Source: Gammaproteobacteria bacterium (GTDB lineage Bacteria > Pseudomonadota > Gammaproteobacteria > AKS1). From it: DNA of 42,214 nucleotides. Both the position numbers and the translations under genes were made by a program. The notes under the pieces were generated by a model. That model worked only from the letters and a program-made list of their open reading frames with translations. It had not been told where the DNA came from and did no database searches. How positions within the stretch are numbered: position 1 is the first letter of the stretch; the number at the start of each line of letters is the position of its first letter. Positions 26,647 to 35,466 of the stretch are shown here, one piece after another. The DNA lies in contig JALTKS010000028.1 in assembly GCA_027006175.1 (NCBI GenBank), positions 28,268 through 70,481 on the forward strand. Direction: 5' to 3'.

Positions 26647-27756
26647 CTAAATAATAATTAATTCAGCACTCAATGCGCCGGCTTGTTTTAAGGCTTCAAG
26701 AATAGCGACTAAATCACCCGGTGCGGCACCCACCTGATTCACTGCACGCACAATTTCATCCAGTGAAACCCCGGGATCAAACAAGAACATTTTGTTCTCA
26801 GGTTGTTCTATAGAAATGTCTGACTGAGGCACAACAACAGTTTGCCCTGCGGTCGCAAGCGGACCCGGCTGGCTAACAACCGGGTTGGCACTTATCGTAA
26901 CAACAAGTGAGCCATGTGAAATGGCAGCAGGTTTAACACGTACATTTTGACCAATCACCACCGTTCCAGTTCGGGAATTTACAATTACTTTAGCTGGCGC
27001 ATCACCGGTGCTGACATCCAGATTTTCGAGTAGAGAAACAAACGAAACGCGTTGCGCTCTGTCACGTGGTGCACTTACTCTGATTGATGTGCCATCAATT
27101 GCCTGAGCACTTGCCGCACCAATAACACGGTTAATTGCTTTCGCTGTTTGTGTCGCGGTAGTAAAATCTGCAGTGTGCAAATTTAAAATAATATCGTTAC
27201 CTAGTCCAAACGGTGTGCCGACTACTCGTTCTACCGTTGCCCCATTTGGAATGCGTCCAGCACTGGGGACGTTAACGGTAACACTTGAGCCATCGGCCGC
27301 TGCACCAAAGCCACTTACAACCAGGTTACCTTGTGCAACAGCATAAACTTTACCATCAGCACCCTTAAGTGGGCTCATTAACAAGCTACCTCCACGTAAA
27401 CTTTTAGCGTTACCGATTGAAGACACCGTAATATCAATGGTCTGACCTATTTTTGAGAATGCAGGTAATTCAGCATGAATAGATACGGCGGCAATATTTT
27501 TAAGCTGTGGATTGGCACCAGGAGGCAAGGCAATGCCGTTTTGCGCCAACATATTTTTAAGACTCTGAACGGTAAACGGTGTTTGCGTGGTCTGATCACC
27601 GGTGCCATTAAGTCCAACGACGATACCATAACCAACTAATTGGTTGGTTCTCACACCTGCAATCGATGCTATGTCTTTGATTCTTTCAGCATTTACATTA
27701 GTTACCACCCCGATAAGGGTTAAACCAAGTAAACATAAACTTAATAACTTTTTCAT
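26647..27756 (-). CDS. flgI: Flagellar P-ring protein FlgI
   Basis: Forms the peptidoglycan-level bushing for the rod. An N-terminal signal peptide is visible (cleavage likely after NVNA, about residue 23), followed by [31 protein letters not shown] and the C-terminal [23 protein letters not shown], both diagnostic. Length 369, normal. The ribosome-binding site is poor (GGGG 11 bases before the ATG), and a strong double hairpin lies between flgH and this start, so expression may be tuned there. Confidence 0.97.
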   Translation of the reverse strand: MKKLLSLCLLGLTLIGVVTNVNAERIKDIASIAGVRTNQLVGYGIVVGLNGTGDQTTQTPFTVQSLKNMLAQNGIALPPGANPQLKNIAAVSIHAELPAFSKIGQTIDITVSSIGNAKSLRGGSLLMSPLKGADGKVYAVAQGNLVVSGFGAAADGSSVTVNVPSAGRIPNGATVERVVGTPFGLGNDIILNLHTADFTTATQTAKAINRVIGAASAQAIDGTSIRVSAPRDRAQRVSFVSLLENLDVSTGDAPAKVIVNSRTGTVVIGQNVRVKPAAISHGSLVVTISANPVVSQPGPLATAGQTVVVPQSDISIEQPENKMFLFDPGVSLDEIVRAVNQVGAAPGDLVAILEALKQAGALSAELIII

Positions 27757-27775
27757 CTTTTTGTGCCCCGTTTAA

Positions 27776-27821
27776 GGCCGGTAGTCGGCCTTGCATTGTC
27801 TTACTAATAGACAATGCAAGG
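27776..27821 (-). repeat. Two overlapping hairpins between flgH and flgI
   Basis: A perfect 12-base inverted repeat, CCTTGCATTGTC (27789-27800) / GACAATGCAAGG (27810-27821) with a 9-base loop, shares two bases with a second stem, GGCCG (27776-27780) / CGGCC (27786-27790). No T-run follows, so this is not a standard terminator. The outer CAATGC arm can also pair with a second GCATTG further upstream in the RNA (GGCATTG near 27823-27829). Confidence 0.7.
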
Positions 27822-27846
27822 TCAATGCCAACTATTTATGATGTTA

Positions 27847-28566
27847 TTAGAATGGGAATAAAGAACTAATAAAGAAGCGTGCTAACCAACCAATCTTATT
27901 TGTATCAGCTGTTGATCCTGAACCTGTATAGGTAATCTGGGCATCTGCAACTTGCGTTGACAGAATGGTATTGTCAGGCCGGATATCGACAGGGCGAATA
28001 ATGCCCGACAGACGAACGTATTCATGCCCCTGATTTAAACTGGTGACCTTCTCGCCGCGAACAACTAAATAACCATTAGGCAAAACTTCTGCCACCGTAA
28101 CGGTAATGCTGCCACTAAGGCTATTGCTCTGACTGCTTGAGCTATCACCACTAAATTCATTGTTAGATGAAAGACCGACACCGAGATTATTATTTTGGTT
28201 ACTCGCCAGTGGTAAAATACCCGGTGTATTAAACTGCGGTGTTGAACCCAGAATAGTCGGGTTGGTTACATTGGTGGTATTGCTTTTATTCAATTCTGTG
28301 GCGCTTTGTTTGCTTGCAGTAGTCGTTTCTGTCAGGTTTATGGTCAACAAATCACCAACACGACGTGCCCGGCTATCTTCAAACAGACGAACATCATAGC
28401 CTGCTTGGTAAATAGAACCATTACTGGTCTGAGCAGGTGGCAATGCCACTGGCCGAACTGCCGCGTATGCCGGATCGCGCTCCGGTAAACTTTGGCAACC
28501 CGCCAGTGACAAGACACTTACACACAACAACACAACTCTTGAAATTAATTTTATTTTTAAATTCAT
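27847..28566 (-). CDS. flgH: Flagellar L-ring lipoprotein FlgH
   Basis: Outer-membrane ring of the basal body. The N-terminal signal ends in the lipobox LAGC (Cys about residue 24), followed by mature sequence containing the FlgH motifs (SIYQAGYDVRLFEDSRARRVGDLLTINL, GSITVTVAEVLPNGYLVVRGEK, LSGIIRPVDIRPDNTILSTQVADAQI). I chose the ATG at 28566, which follows GAGGTG by 6 bases, over the GTG three codons upstream (239 residues). The FlgG stop is 24 to 32 bases upstream, so it is in the same transcript. Confidence 0.97.
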   Translation of the reverse strand: MNLKIKLISRVVLLCVSVLSLAGCQSLPERDPAYAAVRPVALPPAQTSNGSIYQAGYDVRLFEDSRARRVGDLLTINLTETTTASKQSATELNKSNTTNVTNPTILGSTPQFNTPGILPLASNQNNNLGVGLSSNNEFSGDSSSSQSNSLSGSITVTVAEVLPNGYLVVRGEKVTSLNQGHEYVRLSGIIRPVDIRPDNTILSTQVADAQITYTGSGSTADTNKIGWLARFFISSLFPF

Positions 28567-28598
28567 TTTCGTCACCTCATTTATAAGAGCGATAGCAC

Positions 28599-29384
28599 TT
28601 ACAAATTGTTAGCTACATATTGAAGCATTTGGTCTGCAGTCGAAATACTCCGCGAGTTCATTTCGTAAACGCGCTGCGTCTCAATCATGTTGACGAGTTC
28701 TTCAACGACATTGACGTTCGAGCTTTCCAACGATCCCTGCAATAAAGAACCTAAGCCATTGAGACCCGGGTTACCTGTTTGTGCAGCACCACTTGACCCC
28801 GTTTCGGAGAATAAATTATCACCCAATGGCTGCAAACCTGCCGGATTAACAAAGCCTGCCAACTGAATCGTTCCGATTTGTGTTGGCGCAGCAGTACCCT
28901 GCGTTTGAGCTGATACTGTGCCATCACTGCCAATCGTTATACTGATTGCATCTGTTGGAACTGTAATCGATGGTTGAATATTTTCACCATTAGCTGTGAC
29001 TAATTGTCCTGTGGCATTTACTTGCATCGCACCGTTACGGGTATAAGCTAATGTGCCATCCGGGCGTAACACCTGCAAAAAACCATCCCCTTGAATAGCA
29101 ATATCCAATGCATTTTCTGTTTGCTGAATATTACCTTGTACATGCACTTTCTGTGTTGCCACTGTACGAACACCGGTACCTAAATTAAGCCCTGTCGGTA
29201 ACCGTGTGTTTTGAGTACTTGATGCACCTGTCTGTCTGATATTTTGATAAATCAGGTCTGCAAAAAGGGCGCGATCCTTTTTGAAACCTGTGTTATTCGC
29301 ATTCGCCAGATTATTTGCAACAACTGAAAGGCGTGTTTGTTGCGCTTCCAATCCTGTCTTGGCTATCCAGAGTGCTGGGTTCAT
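28599..29384 (-). CDS. flgG: Flagellar distal rod protein FlgG
   Basis: Main subunit of the distal rod. The N-terminal LWIAKTGLEAQQTRLSVVANNLANANNTGFKKDRALF and the C-terminal ESSNVNVVEELVNMIETQRVYEMNSRSI are textbook FlgG. Its 261 residues are the standard length. A good AGAGGA site precedes the ATG. It lies 30 bases after flgF. Confidence 0.98.
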   Translation of the reverse strand: MNPALWIAKTGLEAQQTRLSVVANNLANANNTGFKKDRALFADLIYQNIRQTGASSTQNTRLPTGLNLGTGVRTVATQKVHVQGNIQQTENALDIAIQGDGFLQVLRPDGTLAYTRNGAMQVNATGQLVTANGENIQPSITVPTDAISITIGSDGTVSAQTQGTAAPTQIGTIQLAGFVNPAGLQPLGDNLFSETGSSGAAQTGNPGLNGLGSLLQGSLESSNVNVVEELVNMIETQRVYEMNSRSISTADQMLQYVANNL

Positions 29385-29414
29385 GATTCTATCCTCTGTT
29401 GTGTGTGTTTATTG

Positions 29415-30158
29415 CTAGTTAATCCGCAGTAGCTGCGTTGTCGCAGCGTCATTTTCCTGCGCTGTACTCATTACTTTTATTTGCATTTCAAACTGGCGTG
29501 CTAATGCGATCATATTAACCAACGATTCGACTGGATTAACGTTACTGCTTTCCAGCACACCTGTTGCTATCGTTACTTTTGCATCAGGAACAACCTCAAC
29601 GCCTTCCTCAACACGCATCAGGCCATCTTCACCTTTATACATTGTTGAAGGATCAGGGTTGACTAATAAAATCCGATTAACATTTGCAACCGTTGTTGCA
29701 CTCTGACCTTTCGCTCGAAGCGAGATTGTTCCATCATCACCGATATCAAGTTTTTCAAATGGCGGTAAGGCAATCGGTCCACCATCACTACCAATAACCG
29801 GACTACCTGCCCCTGTTAATAACTGTCCTAACTCATTAATTTGTAAGTTACCTGCACGGGTATATGCCTTATTACCATCTGCTGCCTGTACCGCAATCCA
29901 CCCTTGCCCCTTTAAGGCAATATCAAGTGGATTGCCGGTAGCATTTAACGTGCCTTGTGTAAAATCAACACCTTTCCCTTCTGCAACAGCATAGATACGA
30001 CTTGCATGGCCAGGACCATCAAGGGGAAGACTACGAAACGCTTCTAAGTCGGCACGAAAACCGTTCGTGCTCGCATTCGCAAGGTTATTACTATTCACCG
30101 CTTGTGCTTTGCTAACCTGACTTGCGCCTGTCATTGCGACGTAAAGTAGTCTGTCCAT
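29415..30158 (-). CDS. flgF: Flagellar proximal rod protein FlgF
   Basis: Proximal rod subunit. It starts MDRLLYVAMTGASQVSKAQAVNSNNLANASTNGFRADLEAF, with FlgF-specific wording at the N-terminal helix, and ends with the rod/hook family block ESSNVNPVESLVNMIALARQFEMQIKVMS. Its 247 residues are normal. GGAGC lies 5 bases before the ATG. It lies between flgE and flgG, as expected. Confidence 0.97.
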   Translation of the reverse strand: MDRLLYVAMTGASQVSKAQAVNSNNLANASTNGFRADLEAFRSLPLDGPGHASRIYAVAEGKGVDFTQGTLNATGNPLDIALKGQGWIAVQAADGNKAYTRAGNLQINELGQLLTGAGSPVIGSDGGPIALPPFEKLDIGDDGTISLRAKGQSATTVANVNRILLVNPDPSTMYKGEDGLMRVEEGVEVVPDAKVTIATGVLESSNVNPVESLVNMIALARQFEMQIKVMSTAQENDAATTQLLRIN

Positions 30159-30183
30159 GATGTGCTCCGATTAAGCCTTCGTA

Positions 30184-31770
30184 TTACCGAATATTAATAA
30201 TGGTTTGAGTGATGGTGTCCGCAGTACTAATTACCTGTGAATTCGCCTGAAAATTACGCTGCGCCGTTATCATATTCACCAACTGTTCAGTGATGTCGAC
30301 ATTAGAGCCTTCCAACGCACCCGACTGAATCACACCAAGACTACCTGATCCTGGCGCAGCTACTAACGCAGCACCTGATTCAAAACTTTCTGCCCAGGAT
30401 GAATCACCTAACTGACGTAACCCCTCAGGATTTGAAAAATTTGCCAACGCAACCTGGCCAATAGTCCGTGATTGTCCATTCGTAAATCGTGATGTAATAA
30501 CACCGGTATCTGCGATATCAATACCACTTAAACGGCCTGTTGAAAAACCGTTCTGTACTAATGAATTAACACTAAAGTTTGAACCATATTGTGTTGTATT
30601 TGCATAATTAAGAGTCAAAGACAAATCCGCTGCGCCACCAATAGGGGTAAAAGGTGTTACTGTCAGCTGCGAGGGAGCAGCCGGTGTTGTAATCGTACCC
30701 TGCTGTGAGAACCCTAACGTAGAAGGGCCGTCTACTTGTGTGCCATCTACAAAAAGGTATGTTTCCCACACATTTGGCGTAGGCGTCTTACGATAATAAG
30801 TTGTAGCAAGGTGCGGAGAACCCAATGAATCAAAAATTGTTAATGATGTTGAGCTGTTATAAGAGTTAGCATCCGCAACATTAAAAGGTCCCTGAGTTTG
30901 TGTACTGGATGCAGTTACCGTTGTAGCCGTAGTGCTTCTTGCCACCGTTGATGTATCAATACTGACAGGAACAACGGGTTGAGCACCACTACCATCAGGA
31001 TCCCATGACACTGACGCATCAGGTGTCGCCCCAACCGTTACACCTGTTTGTGTTGCCGGTGGTACTGCTGGCGAGCCACCTGGACGTAGCTCTACATCCC
31101 ATACACCAGCAGTTGTTGTACTTGTAAAACGTACAACAGTATTTGGTACAGCGGTACCATTATTATCATATATCGTAAAGGGAGATGAGTTTGCAACCGT
31201 ACCGGCAGTGGTCGTATCTAATAATGTTGAACCAGTGAACTGAATATTAGTCGTTGTACTGGCTGCAGGGATAGAGGCAGAAGAATCCAGATTAATAGCG
31301 TAATTAACCGTAGCAGTTGCTTGTGGCGCGATATCTGCAGTATCTAATCTTAAGCTACCTTGTGCCCCGGTAATATTACCGCTAGTGTCTGCCTGAAAAA
31401 CGGTTAATTGACTTCCTGATGAATTAACAACAAAACCCTCTCTATCAACACCAAATGATCCAGAACGACTATATGAAGCAATACCATTATCGTTTAAAAC
31501 AAAAAAACCTTGTCCACTAATTGCCAAATCTAAATTATTATCAGTAAAACCAATATTGCCTTGTGAAAATTGCTGTGTAACTGCACCAACGCGTACGCCA
31601 CTACCCACTGCATTCGATGAAACACCTAAATTACTTACAGCAAAGATATCTGAAAATTCTGTACGTGATTTTTTAAACCCGGTTGTTGATGAGTTCGCTA
31701 CGTTATTACCAATGACCCGTAATTCGGCTGATGCCGCGTTGAGTCCACTAAGTGCTGCACGAAATGGCAT
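30184..31770 (-). CDS. flgE: Flagellar hook protein FlgE
   Basis: Hook subunit, polymerised under the FlgD cap. N-terminal FRAALSGLNAASAELRVIGNNVANSSTTGFKKSRTEFSDIF and C-terminal LEGSNVDITEQLVNMITAQRNFQANSQVISTAD are clear. The centre (about residues 150-400) is long, Thr/Ser/Pro-rich and variable. At 528 residues it is longer than the 400-460 common in gammaproteobacteria. AGGAGA precedes the ATG. It lies 30 bases after flgD. Confidence 0.97.
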   Translation of the reverse strand: MPFRAALSGLNAASAELRVIGNNVANSSTTGFKKSRTEFSDIFAVSNLGVSSNAVGSGVRVGAVTQQFSQGNIGFTDNNLDLAISGQGFFVLNDNGIASYSRSGSFGVDREGFVVNSSGSQLTVFQADTSGNITGAQGSLRLDTADIAPQATATVNYAINLDSSASIPAASTTTNIQFTGSTLLDTTTAGTVANSSPFTIYDNNGTAVPNTVVRFTSTTTAGVWDVELRPGGSPAVPPATQTGVTVGATPDASVSWDPDGSGAQPVVPVSIDTSTVARSTTATTVTASSTQTQGPFNVADANSYNSSTSLTIFDSLGSPHLATTYYRKTPTPNVWETYLFVDGTQVDGPSTLGFSQQGTITTPAAPSQLTVTPFTPIGGAADLSLTLNYANTTQYGSNFSVNSLVQNGFSTGRLSGIDIADTGVITSRFTNGQSRTIGQVALANFSNPEGLRQLGDSSWAESFESGAALVAAPGSGSLGVIQSGALEGSNVDITEQLVNMITAQRNFQANSQVISTADTITQTIINIR

Positions 31771-31800
31771 AATATTCTCCTATTGTGTATTACCGCTAAA

Positions 31801-32484
31801 TTAGCGGATTTCTTCTACTCGATTAAAATCAGTTGGCCCCAGTGAAGATAAATTCAATGTTGTCCCTTCGCCTGGGCGACCTAAAATAACGCTTTCAACG
31901 TTATCTTTAACCAATGTTCCTAATGCAACGGTTTCTCCATCAATCGCGGCGTTTGCAACAATTCTGTAAACACCTGCTGGTGCGCGTGTGCCATTACTAC
32001 CAAAGCCATCCCATGTAAATTGGGCAATGCCCTGACTCTGTGGGCCTAGTGGTAATTGTTTAACCAACTCACCTGCTGCGTTATAAAATTCAACATTTAC
32101 TTCGCTACTCGAAGTTGGAAGATTGATTGCCCCCTCAACTTTTCCAGCTGGCTGCAAAATGGAGGCGTCACTGTTTACCAACACTGAACGTCCCACTAGT
32201 GCTGATGCTTGCAATGCCTGATTTGAACTAATTGAACCCGCAAAGGATGAAAATGAATCTTGTAGATCCTGAATGCCGGTTACCGTACTAAACTGGGCAA
32301 TCTGTGATAGGAACTCACCATTTTCTAGTGGTTTGAATGGATCCTGATTGCGAATTTGTGCTGTCATTAACTCAAGAAACTGTTCTTGACCTAATTCTTT
32401 ATTCGCTTCATTGGTCTTATTCACATTATCACGATTAGCCGTTAACCCCAGGCTTTGTAATGCTTCATTGTTAATATTACTCAT
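31801..32484 (-). CDS. flgD: Flagellar hook capping/assembly protein FlgD
   Basis: Cap under which FlgE polymerises; removed when the hook is complete. The N-terminal QEQFLELMTAQIRNQDPFKPLENGEFLSQIAQFSTVTGIQDL is diagnostic. The C-terminal half has the FlgD Ig-like/tudor folds (FTWDGFGSNGTRAPAGVYRI). Length 227, normal. AAGGAGAG precedes the ATG. It lies 11 bases after flgC. Confidence 0.97.
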   Translation of the reverse strand: MSNINNEALQSLGLTANRDNVNKTNEANKELGQEQFLELMTAQIRNQDPFKPLENGEFLSQIAQFSTVTGIQDLQDSFSSFAGSISSNQALQASALVGRSVLVNSDASILQPAGKVEGAINLPTSSSEVNVEFYNAAGELVKQLPLGPQSQGIAQFTWDGFGSNGTRAPAGVYRIVANAAIDGETVALGTLVKDNVESVILGRPGEGTTLNLSSLGPTDFNRVEEIR

Positions 32485-32495
32485 AAAGACTCTCC

Positions 32496-32909
32496 TTACT
32501 GCCCTAGGCTTAGTGTGCGCATTAACAGTTGTTTAGAAGTATTCATTACTTCGACATTCGACTGGTATGAACGCGATGCTGAAATCATATTTGCCATTTC
32601 TTCGATAGAATTAACACTTGGCAGATAGATGTATCCCTTGTCATTCGCCATAGGATGTTCTGGTTGATATTGTTTGAGTGGGGCAGTATTGCTCTCTAAA
32701 ACATTTCTCACTCTTACACCCACGTTTTCACGGTTTTGCATTGCATCGCTAAAAATTGCTTCAAACTGTGGTTGGCGTGCCCGATAAGTACCTTCAGCGG
32801 TACTGCTTACCGTTTCTGCATTTGCCAGATTAGAGGCAACCGTATTAAGTCGAATAGACTGAGCCGTTAATGCTGACCCTGCGATATTAAAATTTCCGAG
32901 TAAAGACAT
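32496..32909 (-). CDS. flgC: Flagellar proximal rod protein FlgC
   Basis: Proximal rod subunit of 137 residues. Diagnostic parts are the N-terminal FNIAGSALTAQSIRLNTVASNLANAETVSST and the C-terminal MANDKGYIYLPSVNSIEEMANMISASRSYQSNVEVMNTSKQLLMRTLSLG. It starts 2 bases after the flgB stop, with AAGGGTG inside the end of flgB as ribosome-binding site, so the two are translated together. Confidence 0.98.
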   Translation of the reverse strand: MSLLGNFNIAGSALTAQSIRLNTVASNLANAETVSSTAEGTYRARQPQFEAIFSDAMQNRENVGVRVRNVLESNTAPLKQYQPEHPMANDKGYIYLPSVNSIEEMANMISASRSYQSNVEVMNTSKQLLMRTLSLGQ

Positions 32910-32911
32910 AA

Positions 32912-33316
32912 TTATTCACCCTTTAGCGCGGTTAACATGCCCTGCACACGACCTGTAATGAATCGTAGTGTTGCCATGTAACGCATTGAGTTATCTGCAA
33001 AAGCAGCCTGTTCTTTTTGAACTTGAACAGTATTACCATCAAGAGAAGGTTGATCAGGTTGGCGGTATAAACGGTCTGCAAAAAATGCTGTGTTCGAGCT
33101 AGAACCAAAATGCCCTGTTCGTGTTGCTGTCAACTGTGATGCATCAGACTTTTTATTCTCTGCACGATTCAAAATACTTTTGAAATCAATATCACGTGCT
33201 TTGTAGTTAGGTGTATCTGCATTCGCCAGATTTGCCGCGAGTACCGTGCTGCGTTGTGAATAAACTGATAAAGCCTTTGCATGAATGCCGAATACATTAT
33301 CGAGACTGATGACCAT
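32912..33316 (-). CDS. flgB: Flagellar proximal rod protein FlgB
   Basis: First rod subunit and first gene of the flgBCDEFGHIJKL unit. The N-terminus (FGIHAKALSVYSQRSTVLAANLANADTPNYKARDIDF) and C-terminal VQKEQAAFADNSMRYMATLRFITGRVQGMLTALKG fit the family; 134 residues, normal. GGAGC precedes the ATG by 7 bases. A consensus sigma-54 promoter lies about 60 bases upstream. Confidence 0.97.
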   Translation of the reverse strand: MVISLDNVFGIHAKALSVYSQRSTVLAANLANADTPNYKARDIDFKSILNRAENKKSDASQLTATRTGHFGSSSNTAFFADRLYRQPDQPSLDGNTVQVQKEQAAFADNSMRYMATLRFITGRVQGMLTALKGE

Positions 33317-33375
33317 TGTTTTGCTCCGTTCTTACTTGTGTATCTGCCACAAAATGTGACTGTGTATTTGTATAA

Positions 33376-33393
33376 GAGCAAACAGCGTGCCAG
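33376..33393 (-). promoter_or_regulatory. Sigma-54 promoter of the flgB operon
   Basis: The minus strand reads TGGCACG-N4-TTGCTC, a full match to the consensus, with GG (33390-33391) and GC (33378-33379) 10 bases apart. The predicted start near 33366 leaves a leader of about 50 bases before flgB. It is the strongest sigma-54 site in the window. Confidence 0.93.
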
Positions 33394-33484
33394 TTATATA
33401 AATAACTTTAATAACAATATGTTATGTATGATTTGTGTGATTTTAGACGTGACAGCGGCAAGGCAATGCCTGTAAGTGGCAAAC

Positions 33485-34312
33485 TCAGGAAATGAGTTGG
33501 TAGTACACAGCGCCACCACTGCGTACCATTTTAAAGGCATCGGTATAACCCGTAATAGATTCAGATGAGCCGAGCACAAGATAACCATTGGGTTTTAATT
33601 GCTTAGCCATACGATTGAGGATATCGCTTTTTAATTCTGCAGAAAAATAGATCAGTACATTACGGCAAAAGATAATGTCAAACTTACCCAGTGTTGCAAA
33701 ACTCTGCATTAAATTTAATTCCGTAAAACGTACCCGACGTTTGATTTCATCATTAAGCTGCCATACATCGCCTTTCTTCTGGAAATAACGATTACGTCTT
33801 TCTGTTGATATACCGCGCACTAATGACATTTCGTCATAACACGCCTCACGCGCCTGCTCTAAAATTGTTTTGGATATATCTGTTGCAACAATTTCAACAT
33901 CTCTAGTAAGCGAGCCTGGATTTGACTTTATATATTCTTGCGCAACCATGCTCATTGAATAAGGCTCTTGTCCTGACGAACAAGCTGCCGACCAAATCCG
34001 CACCGGTCGCATACGTTGTTGTGATGCTTCAGGGAAAAGCTCTTTTTCCAGAATAATATAGGGATGACTATCTCGAAACCAGAGAGTTTCATTGGTTGTC
34101 ATCGCATCGACTATTTTACCCCGTAATTGCGTATTTCCTCTTTGCAACTGTTGAACCAACTCACCAAGACTTGCAATATTAACGCTATCCATGAGTTTTT
34201 GTAATCGACTCGCAATTAAATACTGTTTGTTTTCACCCAAAGTAATGCCACAAGCCTTTTCCAGAAAAAGGCTAAATGATTTATACTCTGTATCACTGAT
34301 TGCACTACTCAA
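33485..34312 (-). CDS. cheR: Chemotaxis receptor methyltransferase CheR
   Basis: Methylates glutamates on chemoreceptors using S-adenosylmethionine. It has an N-terminal helical domain (residues 10-80: FSLFLEKACGITLGENKQYLIASRL) and a methyltransferase domain with IWSAACSSGQEPYSMSM as the SAM-binding motif, then GKFDIIFCRNVLIYF and LKPNGYLVLGSSES. Length 275. The start codon is TTG at 34312, with AGG about 10 bases upstream. No in-frame ATG lies close, and the N-terminus aligns in style with CheR (SSAISDTEY), so the rare start is likely real. It lies 65 bases after cheV and is probably co-transcribed. Confidence 0.95.
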   Translation of the reverse strand: MSSAISDTEYKSFSLFLEKACGITLGENKQYLIASRLQKLMDSVNIASLGELVQQLQRGNTQLRGKIVDAMTTNETLWFRDSHPYIILEKELFPEASQQRMRPVRIWSAACSSGQEPYSMSMVAQEYIKSNPGSLTRDVEIVATDISKTILEQAREACYDEMSLVRGISTERRNRYFQKKGDVWQLNDEIKRRVRFTELNLMQSFATLGKFDIIFCRNVLIYFSAELKSDILNRMAKQLKPNGYLVLGSSESITGYTDAFKMVRSGGAVYYQLIS

Positions 34313-34377
34313 AAATTACGACCTGTTTATTTGTATTACGTTGTATTTATGCAATATATACGACTCACCAGCCTAAA

Positions 34378-35307
34378 TCACGCCGTCTTTAGCTGTTCCA
34401 ATACGGTGTTAGCAAGATCATCTGCACTAAATTTTGATATAAATTTATCTGCACCTACATTTTTAATCATTGATTCATTAAAACCACCACTCAATGATGT
34501 ATGCAAAATAATGTACAAATCTTCTAACCCCGGTGTTTTGCGAATTGTTTTCGCCAGGGTGTATCCATCCATTTCGGGCATTTCAACATCTGAAATAATC
34601 ATATCAATCTGATCCAAGATAGGCCCCTTCTTCGCAAGCTCACATAAGATTGCATATGCCTCTGCACCGTCATTGGCAGTGATATATTCAATACCCAACT
34701 GTTCCAGAGTGCGTACAATTTGTTTTCTGGCAACCCTTGAATCATCGGCAACTAATACCTTAGGTTGACGTTTTTCCAGATCACCGCCAAAACTATGCCC
34801 ACCAATCACTTCACTCGAAACAAGCACTGTATCACCGACAACTTCTGACAATACTTTCTCAACATCAATGATTTCAATCATTGATCCATCATAGCGAGTT
34901 ACCGCAGTTAAATAATTATTCTTACCCGCACTAAGGGGAGGTGGATGTATATCTTCCCAATTTAAATTAATAATACGGTCAACGCAGCGCACCAAAAAAC
35001 CTTGAACCTTACGATTAAATTCACTCACTATAATATAGGTTTCATCCAGGTTTTCTAATGGTCTTCGCCCAATCGCCGCACCAAGATCTAATATAGGTAT
35101 GGTCATACCACGCATGTTCGCCACTCCCCGAACAACATTATGTGCTTCCGGAAGTTGGGTTAGAGATGGGCACTGGATCACCTCCTTAATTTTAAAGACA
35201 TTGATCCCAAACTGTTGGCGCCCACGTAAATGGAACAACAACAACTCCAGTCTATTTTCACCAGCTAATCGCGTTCTTTGATCAACCGTATCTAATACAC
35301 CTGCCAT
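34378..35307 (-). CDS. cheV: Chemotaxis coupling protein CheV
   Basis: Receptor-kinase coupling protein with a regulatory receiver. The N-terminal CheW-like domain (residues 15-165: LELLLFHLRGRQQFGINVFKIKEVI, VRGVANMRGMTIPILDLGAAIGR) is followed by a receiver domain (about 180-309) with the acceptor Asp in IISDVEMPEMDGYTLAKTIR and a KFISKF lysine region. Length 309, as in Vibrio and Pseudomonas CheV. AGGGG precedes the ATG. A sigma-28-like promoter lies about 55 bases upstream. Pairing with cheR next to flgA is common in polar flagellates. Confidence 0.96.
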   Translation of the reverse strand: MAGVLDTVDQRTRLAGENRLELLLFHLRGRQQFGINVFKIKEVIQCPSLTQLPEAHNVVRGVANMRGMTIPILDLGAAIGRRPLENLDETYIIVSEFNRKVQGFLVRCVDRIINLNWEDIHPPPLSAGKNNYLTAVTRYDGSMIEIIDVEKVLSEVVGDTVLVSSEVIGGHSFGGDLEKRQPKVLVADDSRVARKQIVRTLEQLGIEYITANDGAEAYAILCELAKKGPILDQIDMIISDVEMPEMDGYTLAKTIRKTPGLEDLYIILHTSLSGGFNESMIKNVGADKFISKFSADDLANTVLEQLKTA

Positions 35308-35360
35308 AGGAAACCCCTATTATAAAATGGTAATCCAAATTTCATCGCCTATATCTCATT

Positions 35361-35387
35361 CTATCGGCACAAAGTGATTTTCCTTAA
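35361..35387 (-). promoter_or_regulatory. Probable sigma-28 promoter of cheVR
   Basis: The minus strand reads TTAAGGAA-N11-GCCGATAG against TAAAGTTT-N11-GCCGATAA: seven of eight in the -10 octamer, TTAAG in the -35 core, exact spacing. The predicted start near 35354 leaves a leader of about 47 bases. Only 12 bases separate it from the oppositely directed flgA sigma-54 promoter. Confidence 0.66.
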
Positions 35388-35398
35388 GCTATGCATAG

Positions 35399-35415
35399 TC
35401 GGCACAGCTATTGCA
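35399..35415 (+). promoter_or_regulatory. Sigma-54 promoter of flgAMN
   Basis: The plus strand reads TCGGCACA-N3-TATTGCA, with GG (35401-35402) and GC (35413-35414) 10 bases apart; the core GGCAC and TTGCA match consensus. The predicted start near 35426 places the promoter inside the longest open frame, so the real flgA start must be downstream. Confidence 0.84.
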
Positions 35416-35466
35416 TTATATTTATCCAGAATGTTCGATTTAACTGAATATATTGGAGAATCTGAC

